A stretch of DNA of 64,000 bases from PALSA-1003 sp963741315 (GTDB lineage: Bacteria > Pseudomonadota > Gammaproteobacteria > Burkholderiales > Casimicrobiaceae), in contig CAVUHK010000005.1 of NCBI GenBank assembly GCA_963741315.1, positions 434,001 through 498,000 of the forward strand. Reading direction: 5' to 3'. The notes beneath the pieces were generated by a model. It worked only from the letters and a program-made list of their open reading frames with translations, had not been told where the DNA came from and did not search any database. A program made the translations under genes and the position numbers. This document shows positions 1-9,281 of the stretch, piece by piece (the stretch's first letter is position 1; each line of letters starts with the position of its first letter).

Positions 1-1
1 T

Positions 2-538
2 ATCGCAGGCGTAACCCGGGCGCTGGAGGCCGGCGCAGCGGTCGACGCGCGCAACCGGCTGGGTGAGACCGTGCTTCTGATCGCGCTTAAGGGCAACAAG
101 CCTGACCTTGCGCTGAAGATGCTCGACGCCGGCGCCGACGTCAATGTCGCGGCGGTGAACGGCGTCACGCCACTGATGGCGGCCGCGCATGCCGGAATGG
201 TCGACATCGCCAAGCGCCTGCTCGCCAAGGGCGCCAACATCAACGCTGTGGATCGCATCGACAAGACGGCGATGACCTATGCCTCGGGCCAGGGCAATAC
301 CGAGATCGTGCTGTTGCTGCTCAAGGCAGGTGCCGATGTCAACGCGGTCAACGCGCACCAGCTCACCGCACTGATGTGGGCCGCGGGCTACGGCAAGACC
401 GACACGGTTCAGGCGTTGCTTGCCGCCGGCGCGCGGCCCGACGCCAAGGACGATCGCGGCAAGACCGCGCTGGACGTGGCGCGCGAAGGCAAGTTTGCCG
501 ACACGGTCGCGCTGCTGGAGAAAGCTACCGGAAAGTAG
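2..538 (+). CDS. Ankyrin-repeat protein, 5' end outside the window
   Basis: The frame is open from base 2 with no start codon, so the gene begins upstream and only the last 178 codons are seen. The visible protein is a run of about five 33-residue ankyrin repeats, each with the G-x-TPLM or TALM helix start and the A-x-G-A-D/N-V-N turn. Ankyrin repeats mediate protein-protein contacts and no catalytic domain is visible. A second ankyrin protein of the same style, with a signal peptide, lies at 55986-56657, so this one may also be exported, but its N-terminus is not visible. It converges on the cytochrome b561 gene with a 15-base gap. Confidence 0.85.
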   Translation: MAGVTRALEAGAAVDARNRLGETVLLIALKGNKPDLALKMLDAGADVNVAAVNGVTPLMAAAHAGMVDIAKRLLAKGANINAVDRIDKTAMTYASGQGNTEIVLLLLKAGADVNAVNAHQLTALMWAAGYGKTDTVQALLAAGARPDAKDDRGKTALDVAREGKFADTVALLEKATGK

Positions 539-553
539 GTCCAGTCCCGCGCC

Positions 554-1105
554 TCAGGCGGCGCGGCGCACCCACATTCGGCGCAGCAGCCCATTGCCGT
601 CGACGAAGTGGTGCTTGAGTGCAGCGAGCACATGAATGGCGATGGCTGCGGCGAGGATACAGCTGTTCGCCAGATGAGCGCTGGAAAGCAGATCCTTCCA
701 TGCTTCGTTCTTCGCGGCCCAGGTCGGCAACAAGACGCCGAAAAAGCGGACCGGATAGCCACTGAACACCGACCCGAGGTAACCCGTGACCGGCTGCACG
801 AACAGGAACGCATAGAGCAGCCAGTGGTTGATGCGCGCGGCCTGAATTTGCCACGCGGGCATCGTCGGCAGCGCCGGCGGCGGGTGCGAAGCGCGCCATG
901 CGAGGCGGACGAGCATCAGCAGCAGGATGCTCATGCCGATCGACTTGTGCAGGTTGTAGGCGTTCACCCGGGGACCGACCGGCAGCTTCGGGATCTCCTG
1001 CATCCACCAGCCGAAGGCGATTTGCGCCGCGACTGCGATCGCGACGATCCAGTGCAGCGCGATCGCGGTCGTGCTGTAGCGGGCTCGCTGCTCAGAACCT
1101 GACAT
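554..1105 (-). CDS. Cytochrome b561 family di-haem membrane protein
   Basis: The 183-residue protein has four hydrophobic membrane segments, at about residues 13-33, 52-70, 92-112 and 145-163. Histidines suited to bis-haem ligation are seen in ALHWIVA, YNLHKSIG, SAHLANS and AIHVLAALKHH. This is the layout of the bacterial CybB/YodB cytochrome b561 family, which passes electrons between quinol and other carriers in the inner membrane. The start overlaps the 3' end of the upstream TonB-receptor gene by 14 bases, so the two were probably one transcription unit. The link suggests a redox step tied to the receptor's ligand, but that is inference. Confidence 0.85.
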   Translation of the reverse strand: MSGSEQRARYSTTAIALHWIVAIAVAAQIAFGWWMQEIPKLPVGPRVNAYNLHKSIGMSILLLMLVRLAWRASHPPPALPTMPAWQIQAARINHWLLYAFLFVQPVTGYLGSVFSGYPVRFFGVLLPTWAAKNEAWKDLLSSAHLANSCILAAAIAIHVLAALKHHFVDGNGLLRRMWVRRAA

Positions 1106-3209
1106 TGGCGGTCACTCCGACGAGAAAGTTGCGCTCGGCCGACGGCTCGAAGTAGCGACCATTGGTGTCGCCTACGATGACAGTGCCCGAGTAGTTGCGC
1201 GCAGTCACGTTATTGATGCGGGCGAATTCCGTGAAGGTCCACGGCCCGCAACCTGCTGGAAGCCGACGCGAATATTGGCGATCGCATAGGCGGGCGCGTA
1301 GGCGACATTGCGGTCATTGACATACACCTTGTTCGCGTATTGGCCTTCTATCGCGGCCGAGAAACCGTACCATTCCGGACGCGACCACGTCAGTTCGGCG
1401 TACGCGCTGGAGGCGGGAATTCCCGGTAGACGGGCGCCCGCCGGAATGAGTCTGCGGCGGACTGCCCGTCGTCGTCGCGGCAGCGAATTCCGCCAACAGG
1501 TAAGTGTAGGACGCGTAAGCCGTGAAGCCATTGCCGAGGACCGCGTCCCACTGCTGCCTCGACGCCGCGGCGACGCGTCTTGGCCGCATTGCGTATACGT
1601 CGTTCGTCCGCCGGTCGCGGTGTCGATGACGAGTTCATCGGTCGTGTTGATCGCAGAACACCGCACGCATCGATCCGCTGCTGGTCTGGCAACAAGCATC
1701 TTGATCCCCGATTTCGGCGGACTTGCTGACGGCCGGCTGCAGCGCGAAATTGAGACCCGAGCCTACGTTGCGGTACGCGAGTTCGGCGAAGGTCGGCGTC
1801 TCGAATCCGACGCCGTAGTTGGCATAGACGTTGATCTCGTTGGTCGACGTGCCAGACGCCGCCGATCACGGGGGTTGGCTTGCTGTAGCGCACGCTGCCG
1901 CTGTCGTCGGGGTTCGTGGCGGTGATGTAGTGGTCGGTCGACACAAAGCGTACGTCGCTGTAGCGCAGGCCGGCAAGCAGCGAGAAGCGACGGCAGCGAC
2001 CATTCGGCCTGGATGTAAGCGTCGTTGTCGCTGACGTTGTCCTGCTCGTCGCGTCGCAGGTCGCCAAGCGCACCGAAGTTGTTGACGATATCCGCGCCGA
2101 CGCTGGTGCTGCGTGTCGTAGGTGGCACGCCGACAGTCAGCAGCAGCGGACCGCCCCCGAATCGCCAAGCGGGTGGTCACTCGCGCATCGACGCCATCGA
2201 AATCCCTGCTGAGGTCGGTGACGCCTCCCGATGATGTCGCCGCCGACGCCCGATAGCGCCAGGTACTGCCGTACACGGTCGCGACCCACCGTAACCGGTG
2301 ACGCGCAGCACGGTGTCCGCCGGTCAGGCGTTGCTCGCAGGTCGCGCCGCCCTGCTGCTGATTGACGGTCTTGCGCGTGTCGAATAGGATCGCCGCCGGA
2401 TCCGCCTGCCGCGGGTCCGCGTACCACTGCGCCTTGGTCAGGCCGAGCGGATCCTGCGCCTCGGGCTGATAGAACGAGTTGCCGATCACGGTGAGGTGCC
2501 GGAATCGCCTACGTCGAAGCGCAGCTTGACGTTGGTCAGGTCGCGCGAAGCGTCGCTGTGTTCGCGGTAGCCGTCGATGTGGAACACGTTGCCGGCGAGC
2601 ACGTAGCTTGCCGTCGGCGTCGCGCCCTCGAACTTGACGATGGTGTTCGATGTGCCATAGCTGCCGCCGACGAACTGCGCCTGCGCCATCGGCGGATCGG
2701 GACCGTCCTCGGTGAAGATCGCGATCACGCCGCCCGACGCGTTGCCGTAGAGCGTCGAGAAAGGACCGCGCATGACTTCGACACGCTTCGCCGAAACCAG
2801 GCTGAAGCTGCTGGCCTGACCCTGCCCGTCGGGCATCGTCGCCGGTATGCCATCCTGGAACAGACGCACGCCGCGCACGCCGAAATTGGCGCGCGCGCCG
2901 AAGCCGCGCGAGGAAATCATCAGGTCCTGCGCATAGTTGCCAGCGGTTCTGCACGACGATGCCGGGCACCCGCGCCAACGACTCCGACAGGTTGATCTGC
3001 AGCTGGCCCTGCTGGATCTGCGCACCGTCGACGGTGTCGATCGCGATCGGCAAGTCGAAGGCGCGCTCCTCGACCCGCGTCGCGGTGACGACGACCGGGT
3101 CCATGCGCTCGGCCGTCTGCGCGTTGGCCAGCGCGGCCAGCGCCATTGCGCATATCGCGGCGCCCGCGCGCAAGCGCCCTGCCGATGCTGCCTTGCGCGT
3201 GCTGTGCAT
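1092..3209 (-). pseudogene. pqqU: TonB-dependent receptor of the YncD/PqqU type, broken by many frameshifts
   Basis: The start at 3209 gives a signal peptide ending in LANAQ, then a TonB-box-like DPVVVTATR and the plug domain. Key plug motifs are RGFGARANFGVRGVRLFQDG, IPATMPDGQGQ and VMRGPFSTLYGNASGG. These resemble E. coli YncD, reported to be the PQQ receptor PqqU. The C-terminus is a typical barrel end, NFLVGVTANVRF then stop at 1092. Between them the frame changes about ten to twelve times, near 2940, 2500, 2330, 2240, 2150, 1985, 1850, 1610, 1570, 1450 and 1250. Barrel-like sequence continues in the new frame each time. Either the assembly is poor here or the gene is freshly dead. The ligand assignment rests on plug similarity and on the divergent yncE-like neighbour. 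Confidence 0.75.
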
Positions 3210-3355
3210 GCTCTCCGGACTCGTCGAAGGTCGCCACGCGGACGGCGCCTGATGTCGTGTAGCATATCCGATCGTTCGCGTACGCTTCAATCGCGCCGGT
3301 GATCGCGTGCGCGTGCGATTGCGACGCCGCGCGCGTTCCAGGAGACCCTGCCGCC
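3210..3355. promoter_or_regulatory. Divergent promoter region between the TonB receptor and the beta-propeller gene
   Basis: These 146 bases separate two divergent genes, so they must hold promoters for both. On the minus strand a TATGCT hexamer (3261-3266) could be a -10 box, and GGAGAG directly precedes the receptor ATG at 3209. On the plus strand GGAGA at 3341-3345 lies 10 bases before the ATG at 3356. I see no convincing Fur box or riboswitch. The E. coli yncD/yncE pair has the same divergent layout. Confidence 0.45.
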
Positions 3356-4301
3356 ATGCCCGAACTGCGCATTGCCGCCCTGCTTGCCGCGCTGTTGATC
3401 AGCGCCCCGACCTGCGCGGCCCCATACGCGTATGCGTCCAACGAAGGCTCGGGTTCGATTTCGGTCATCGATACCGCCACCGACAAGGTCACGGCCACGC
3501 TCAACGTCGGCGGCAAGCCGCGCGGCATCGCCATCGCGCCGGACGGCAAGCGGCTCTACATCAGCGAGCAGGCCGGCAACGCGCTGCTGACCATCGACAT
3601 CGCGTCGGGATCGGTCGTCGCGCGCACGCCGCTGGGCGATTCGCCGGAGGCCATCTACCTCTCCGCCGACGGCAAGCTGTTGTCGGCGGCGATCGAAGAA
3701 AACGACATGGTGCTGATCATCGACACCGCGACCGGCAACGTGGTGCAGCGCGTGAAGATGCGCGGCAAGAATCCCGAGCACGCGGTGTTCAGCCCGGACC
3801 GCAAGTGGCTCTACGTCAGCAGCGAGGAAGCCGACAGCGTGGATATCGTCGACCTGGCGAAGGGCGCGGTGGTCAAGTCGGTCAAGGTCGGCGATCGCCC
3901 GCGCGGCATCGGCTTTCTTCCCGACGGCAGTCGCGCCTACGTCGCCGCCGAGAACGCCGACATGGTCAACGTCTTCGATGTCGCGACCCACGAAGTCATC
4001 GCGCGCATCAAGGCCGGCGCGCGGTCGAATGGCGTGACGGTGCACCCGGACGGCAAGACGAGTCTACGTAAGCTCGGGCGGCGAAGGCACGGTGCAGGTG
4101 ATCGACACCGCGACCAACACCATCGTCGCGAAGATTCCCGTCGGCAAGCGGCCGTGGAACATGGCCATCACGCCCGACGGCGCCAAGCTCTACGTCGCCG
4201 CCGGTCGCTCCGACGCGGTCGCGGTGATCGATACCGCCACCAATACCAAGGTCGCCGAGATTCCGGTCGGCAAGCTGCCGTGGGGCGTGGCGATCCGCTA
4301 G
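3356..4301 (+). pseudogene. YncE-like secreted YVTN beta-propeller protein, one frameshift
   Basis: A signal peptide ending near TCAAP is followed by repeated YVTN-type blades: VIDTATDKVTATLNVGGKPR, IAPDGKRLYIS, LSADGKLL, VFSPDRKWLYVSS, FLPDGSRAYVAA and ITPDGAKLYVAA. About seven blades fit the roughly 314 residues obtained after repair. A single extra base near 4061 breaks the frame: without it the protein reads through from HPDGKT into VYVSSGGEGTVQVIDTATN. The family includes E. coli YncE and the propeller proteins found near PQQ-dependent catabolic genes. It lies divergent from the YncD/PqqU-like receptor and 11 bases upstream of the multicopper oxidase. Binding of a quinone or copper-linked partner in the periplasm is inference. 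Confidence 0.75.
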
Positions 4302-4312
4302 CGCGACCGGCG

Positions 4313-5982
4313 ATGACGACCTCACGCAGGGACATTCTCGGCCTGCTCGGCGCGCTGGGACTCGCGTCGCTGCCGCGCGCTGCGCTGCCCGACGCGTCGC
4401 GTCGCGCCCGCGGATGCCGCCGCGTCCGACTTCTGCGGCGCCGGCCCACGCGGCAACGAGCCTCTTCAGTCCCCGGCGCCGACGGCTTTCTGGGTCGCCT
4501 TGCGCCGGGCGACGACAGTCCTGAAGCTGGATGCGATTGCGGTGACGCCCGCGGCCGCGAACACGGCGACCGGCTTCACGCTCGGCTACGTGGTCGACGC
4601 ATCGCGGCCGCCGATATCGCAATCCGACGCTGCAACTCGAGCGAGGTGAACGCGTCCGCATCGACTTCGACAACGCTCTTGGCGAAGCCACGATCGTGCA
4701 CTGGCACGGGTTGGCGGTGGATACGCGCAACGACGGCGCCGGCATGCTGCTGGCCGAGCCTGGCAAGCGCTACGCCTACGATTTCGAGGTCCGCGACCGG
4801 GGCGCGCTGTACTGGTACCACCCCCATCCGCACGGCATGACGGCCGCGCAGGCTTATCGCGGGCTGTTCGGCATGATCGAAGTCGAGGACGACGACGAGC
4901 GGCACCTGCGTAGCGCGCTCAATCTGACCCCCGGAAAGACCGAGATTCCTCTCGTGCTGCAGGACAGGCGCGGAAGCACTTACGATGCAACAGACGCGGA
5001 TCGCATGCACGGCTTCCTCGGCGACAGCGTCGACATCAACGGCACCGCTTGCCCCTATTTCGACGTCGCGACGCGAATCTACCGTTTTCGCGTTCTCAAT
5101 GCGTCGAATGCCCGCAACTATCGTCTCGGGTTGCGCACGGTGAGCGGCAGCAGCGTGCCCTTCACGCTCATCGGCACCGATGGCGGTTTGCTGGCCTCGC
5201 CAATCTCTTGCAATGACGCCTTCATTGCTTCCGCCGAGCGCATCGACATCCTGGTCGACCTGTCCAATGCGAGCGTGGGCGACACGCTCGTCATCGAGAC
5301 ACGCGCGTTCGATCCGATGCACATGGAGATAGGCGCGACGACCACTGCGTCGCCCGGTGCCGTCGACCACGCGGCGATGGGACATGTCGCGCCGTCTCCC
5401 TCGAACGCGGCGGCGCCAGTCGTCGATCACGCCGCCATGGGGCATGGCGCCAGTTTTCCTGAAGGCGCGCAGCGCGCACTCCTGCAGCTGCGGGTGCGCG
5501 AGCGCGTCGCCTATGGCGCGCGCATTCCGGCGCAACTGTCATCGATCGCACCGATCAATCTCGACAACAGTACCGAGCGCCCGCTGCGACTGGGATTCGC
5601 CAAGGGACGCTGGCGCATCAACGATCGCGTGTTCGCGATGGGCGAGACACCGATCGAGGTGAAGCGCAACACGGTGGAGACCTGGTTGATTCGCAATTAC
5701 TTCAACAGCATGCCACACGCGATGCACCTGCACGGTTTCCACTTCCAGGTGCTTGAACGCCAGACCAGCCCCGACCAGCTTGCCGCGTTGAGGGTAGACG
5801 AACGTGGCCGGCTCGCGACAGACCTGGGCTGGAAGGATACGGTGCTCGTCTGGCCGGGCGAGAGCGTCAGAGTCGCAGTCGACTTCAGCATGCCCTTCGC
5901 GGGTGAGCAGACGTACATGGTCCATTGCCACAACCTCGAGCACGAGGACGGCGGCATGATGCTCGGCGTCAAGGTCGCATGA
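4313..5982 (+). pseudogene. Tat-exported multicopper oxidase, frameshifted in its N-terminal part
   Basis: The ATG at 4313 encodes a twin-arginine signal (SRRDILGLLGALGLASLP). From about 4690 onward the frame is clean and all copper motifs are present: HWHG, WYHPHPHG, HAMHLHGFHFQ and the C-terminal HCHNLEHEDGGMM, giving type 1, 2 and 3 copper sites. Between about 4440 and 4640 three or four indels break up the first cupredoxin domain, although fragments such as GADGFLGRLAPGDDS and NPTLQLERGERVRIDF survive in different frames. Residues about 350-380 of the repaired protein carry a Met/His-rich duplication (VDHAAMGH twice). CueO-like or laccase-like oxidation of Cu(I) or phenols is likely. It overlaps the next gene by ATGA, so the two are co-translated. 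Confidence 0.8.
5362..5445 (+). repeat. Duplicated Met/His motif coding repeat in the multicopper oxidase
   Basis: Two copies of a 24-base unit encoding VDHAAMGH lie at 5362-5385 and 5422-5445, with a 60-base period. The codons differ at several third positions while the residues are identical, which suggests selection on the protein. His-Met clusters of this kind bind Cu(I) in CueO, CopA and CopC family proteins. No other repeat of this sort is visible in the gene. Confidence 0.7.
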
Positions 5983-6947
5983 TTCCCGTGCCGATCATTC
6001 GCTGGGTGGCACTGTTCCTGCTCGCGTTCCGCGCGAGCGTCGCGCTGGCGCAGGAAATCGTGCTCGAACCGCAACGCCTGTCCGAACACTGCTGGTTCTT
6101 CCAGGGCGAAGCGGGCATGGCATCGCAAGCCAACAAGGGCTACATGTCGAACGCCGGATTCGTCGTGACCGATGCCGGTGTCGTCGTGTTCGACGCGCTC
6201 GGCACGCCGGCGCTGGGTCGTGCCATGATCGCGGCGATTCGCAAGGTCACTCCGCAGTCCATCAAGCGCGTCATCGTCAGCCATTACCACGCCGACCACA
6301 TTTACGGCCTCCAGGAATTCAAGGCGCGCGGCGCCGAGATCTGGGCGCACACCAAGGCGCGCGAGTACCTGAACTCGGGCCAATCGGTCGAGCGGCTCGC
6401 GCAGCGTCGCGCCGACCTCGGTGTGTGGATCGACGCAGGGACGCGCGTCGTGCCGCCGGACTTGTGGCTGGACGGCGATACCGACTTCAAGCTGGGCGGT
6501 CTCACGTTTCGGCTGATCTATTCCGGCGGCGCGCATTCTCCCGAGGACATGCTGATGTACGTCGTCGACGATCGCGTGCTCTACGCGGGTGACCTCATCT
6601 TCGCCGGCCGTGTTCCCTTCGTGGGCGGCGCCGACAGTCGTAGCTGGCTGGTCGCAATGGACAAGGTGCTCTCACTCGCACCGCCGCCTGTCGTCGTCAT
6701 CCCCGGCCATGGCGGCGCGTCGCGCGATCCGGTGCGCGACACCGCGCTCACCCGCGACTACCTCACTTTCCTGCGTGCGGCGATGGGACGCGCGGTCGCG
6801 GAACTCGAGCCGTTCGACGATGCGTACGCCAAAACCGATTGGAGTCGATTCCAGGCGCTGCCCGCATTCGAACAAGCGAATCGCGCCAACGCGTATGGGA
6901 CGTACTTGTTGCTCGAGCAGGAGGAATTGCAGCGTACCCGGCGCTAG
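5979..6947 (+). CDS. Periplasmic metallo-beta-lactamase-fold hydrolase
   Basis: The 322-residue protein starts with a signal peptide (to ALAQE) and has the zinc-binding HYHADH motif near residue 103, the SGGAHSPED histidine near 185, AGDLIF near 205 and PGHGG near 240. These are the five conserved metallo-beta-lactamase motifs. The PGHGGASRDP ending and the length fit the SoxH/quinoprotein-relay group rather than true beta-lactamases. The substrate is unknown. The start overlaps the oxidase stop codon as ATGA. Position next to a copper oxidase, a YncE-like propeller and a PqqU-like receptor suggests a periplasmic redox or quinone-related task, which is inference. Confidence 0.85.
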   Translation: MIPVPIIRWVALFLLAFRASVALAQEIVLEPQRLSEHCWFFQGEAGMASQANKGYMSNAGFVVTDAGVVVFDALGTPALGRAMIAAIRKVTPQSIKRVIVSHYHADHIYGLQEFKARGAEIWAHTKAREYLNSGQSVERLAQRRADLGVWIDAGTRVVPPDLWLDGDTDFKLGGLTFRLIYSGGAHSPEDMLMYVVDDRVLYAGDLIFAGRVPFVGGADSRSWLVAMDKVLSLAPPPVVVIPGHGGASRDPVRDTALTRDYLTFLRAAMGRAVAELEPFDDAYAKTDWSRFQALPAFEQANRANAYGTYLLLEQEELQRTRR

Positions 6948-6964
6948 CCGCGCCGGCCCTGACG

Positions 6965-8203
6965 TCAGTCGTCGCCACGCCCCGGCTGCGGATCCGCCGT
7001 CGCGGGACTCGCGGCGGCATTGGCCGGCGTAGCTCCGGGCAGCCACGCGATCGCCACCAGCGTTACAAGTGCGATCCCGGCCATCGCCAGCAACAGCATG
7101 GAGAAGCCGCCCGCCTTGACCACCGGGCCGAGCAGCCACACCGCCGCCGAGCTGACGCTGAAGGAAACCGCGAGGCGCATGCCGCTGACGCGCGAACGCA
7201 TGCGATCGTCGACGTAGCGCACGATCATGGCATCGGTGAACGGGATTGCACCGAAGACGACGATCATGAACGCGACCACGCACGCGAACAGCGCCCAGCC
7301 GCTCGTCGATGCAGCCAGCGCGAACAGCGGCGCCTGCAGCGCGACGATGCCGAGGTACATGTACTTCAGCGGATAGCGGTCGATCAGCAGGCCCACTGCA
7401 ACCTGCGCGAACGAGGCGATCACGTACACGCTCGCCAGCAGCATGCCCAGCAGCGCGGGATCCTCGATGATGCCGGTAAAACGCTCGCGCAGCAGCTGGC
7501 CGTTGCCGTTGGTGGTGAAATTGAACAACAGGCTCGACGAAATCGCTGCGATGGTCATCACGGCGAACACGCGCGCGAGCGTGGCCGCATCGTGGACGGC
7601 GGCCTTCCTGGGCGCATGCGCCGGCGGCGCAATCTCGCGGGGCGACACGCGGGCGAAGGCGACGCCGCAGGCGAACGCCACCAGGGCGGGCACGACGAAG
7701 GCCGCGCGCCAGCCGACGTACTTGACCAGGAATCCGGTGGTCACGGCGGCGAGCGCGACGCCAAGGTTGCCGGCCAGGCCATTGATGCCGATGGTCAGAC
7801 CGGGTCGCCTGGCGCCGCGGACGAGCATCGGAATGCCGACCGGATGGTAGATCGACGAAAACGCGCCGAGCAGCGTCAATGCGCCGGCGAGCTGCCACGC
7901 GTTGCGGGTGAGTGCGACCAGCAGCGACGACGCGCTCATGCCGAAGAAAAACAGCAGCATCATCCGTCGCCGCCCCCATAGATCGCCAAGACGCCCGGCA
8001 GGCAACGAACCCAGGCCGAACAGCATGAACGCGCCGACGCCGTAGGGCATCAACGATTCCCAGTCGGCAAAACCGAACTCGACCGCGATCGTTGCGACCG
8101 CGGTCGCGAAAATGAGCAGGAACATGTGGTCGAGCGCGTGCGCGATATTGAGCAGCAGCGAGGTCGCGCGCGAGGGAGAGGTATGCATGGCGGCAGCAGT
8201 CAT
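6965..8203 (-). CDS. Major facilitator superfamily transporter
   Basis: The 412-residue protein has twelve hydrophobic segments and the MFS loop 2-3 signature GRLGDLWGRRRMM. The start at 8203 is the first ATG of the plausible N-terminus; MHTSPS at 8188 is an alternative. The first helix (LLLNIAHALDHMFLLIF) resembles Fsr-like and hydroxyacid-type MFS carriers, but the substrate cannot be read from sequence. It is the last gene on the minus strand of the putative sulfolactate operon, 70 bases after the Ldh-family gene, so it could export a product such as sulfite or a carboxylate, or import substrate. It converges on the hydrolase gene with a 17-base gap. Confidence 0.8.
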   Translation of the reverse strand: MTAAAMHTSPSRATSLLLNIAHALDHMFLLIFATAVATIAVEFGFADWESLMPYGVGAFMLFGLGSLPAGRLGDLWGRRRMMLLFFFGMSASSLLVALTRNAWQLAGALTLLGAFSSIYHPVGIPMLVRGARRPGLTIGINGLAGNLGVALAAVTTGFLVKYVGWRAAFVVPALVAFACGVAFARVSPREIAPPAHAPRKAAVHDAATLARVFAVMTIAAISSSLLFNFTTNGNGQLLRERFTGIIEDPALLGMLLASVYVIASFAQVAVGLLIDRYPLKYMYLGIVALQAPLFALAASTSGWALFACVVAFMIVVFGAIPFTDAMIVRYVDDRMRSRVSGMRLAVSFSVSSAAVWLLGPVVKAGGFSMLLLAMAGIALVTLVAIAWLPGATPANAAASPATADPQPGRGDD

Positions 8204-8273
8204 CGACGCGATCGGTCGGAGCCAAGTATCGGCCGCGCGGCGCGGCCACGCAACTTGCCAGGGTCCGTTGGGT

Positions 8274-9278
8274 TCAAGCGTCTGCCAACTGCTGCAACTG
8301 TTGGGCCAACGCCGCCGGGATCTCCACCCCGGCCTGCGCAGCTTTGGCGCCAAGCGCGCGGCGACGCACCCCGGGCAAGCGTACGCCGGCGTCCTTCTGC
8401 ATTTCGGTGATCAACGTCTCGATGCGCTCGAGATAGACCTCGCGGCCGGCGAGTGCATCGGGATCGATCACCAGGAACGCCTGGCCAATGCGCGGACGGT
8501 TTCCCTCGTCGACGAAAAAACTGTCCGCTTCGAAGCCCATAGCCGCACCGGTCAGCGCGCAGGCCAGTAATTCGACCATCATGGCCAGCATCGCGCCCTT
8601 GGTGCCTCCCATCGCGAGCATCGAACCGGACAACGCCGCCTTGGCGTCGGTCGTCGGTTGGCCGTCGCGATCGAGCGCCCAGCCCGCCGGAATGGGACGC
8701 CCCTCCTTGGCCGCGACCATTACCTTGCCGCGTGCGGCCTCCGATAGCGACAGATCGATGGCGAGCGCTTCGTCGTCACGGCGCGGAAAAATCGCGGCGA
8801 TCGGGTTGGTTCCGAAAACGGGATGCTTTCCGCCCGCTGCCGGCATCGCCGAGGGCGAATTGCCGAACGCGAGTCCGACCATGCCCGCCGCCGCGACGGC
8901 TTCGAGATGATCGGCCGCGACACCGAAATGATGGCTGTTGGTGACGCCGACAAAACTGACGCCGAATTCGCGGGCGCGTTTGATCGCCTCATCGACGGCG
9001 AACGCGCACGCCGGAAACGCAAGCCCCGAATGCGCATCGACCAACGCCGCGCCGCCGCGCGCCTTGGCCACGGTCGGCACCGCGTTGCCAATCGCGCGGC
9101 CATTGCGCAAGTGCGTTGCATATTGAGGTACGCGTGCCATGCCGTGCGATGCCAGACCCTGTGCCTCCGCCGCAACCAGTGCCTTCGCGGTTGCCGTCGC
9201 CATCGCGCGGCTCGCGCCGGCCCGCTCCAGCGCACGCGTCGAAAGATCGGTCAGCTGGGCGAGCGTGAAATGCGGCAT
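8274..9278 (-). CDS. Ldh-family (malate/L-lactate/sulfolactate dehydrogenase type) NAD(P)-dependent oxidoreductase
   Basis: The 334-residue protein matches the Ldh/MDH type 2 family in length and motifs: SHGMARVPQYATHLRNG with the catalytic-region histidine near 46, TNSHHFGVAADH near 115, and the NAD-binding FGTNPIAAIFP region. The family contains (R)-sulfolactate dehydrogenase (ComC), ureidoglycolate dehydrogenase and YbiC, and the family alone does not decide. Here it follows a D-2-hydroxyacid dehydrogenase by 3 bases and shares an operon with SuyAB-like genes. That makes an (R)-sulfolactate/sulfopyruvate oxidoreductase the best guess. This substrate call is inference. Confidence 0.8.
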   Translation of the reverse strand: MPHFTLAQLTDLSTRALERAGASRAMATATAKALVAAEAQGLASHGMARVPQYATHLRNGRAIGNAVPTVAKARGGAALVDAHSGLAFPACAFAVDEAIKRAREFGVSFVGVTNSHHFGVAADHLEAVAAAGMVGLAFGNSPSAMPAAGGKHPVFGTNPIAAIFPRRDDEALAIDLSLSEAARGKVMVAAKEGRPIPAGWALDRDGQPTTDAKAALSGSMLAMGGTKGAMLAMMVELLACALTGAAMGFEADSFFVDEGNRPRIGQAFLVIDPDALAGREVYLERIETLITEMQKDAGVRLPGVRRRALGAKAAQAGVEIPAALAQQLQQLADA

Positions 9279-9281
9279 CGT

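Noticed and set aside
3210..3355. Cobalamin or other riboswitch before the TonB receptor
   Set aside because: The gap is only 146 bases and lacks a B12-box-like or other recognizable aptamer core.
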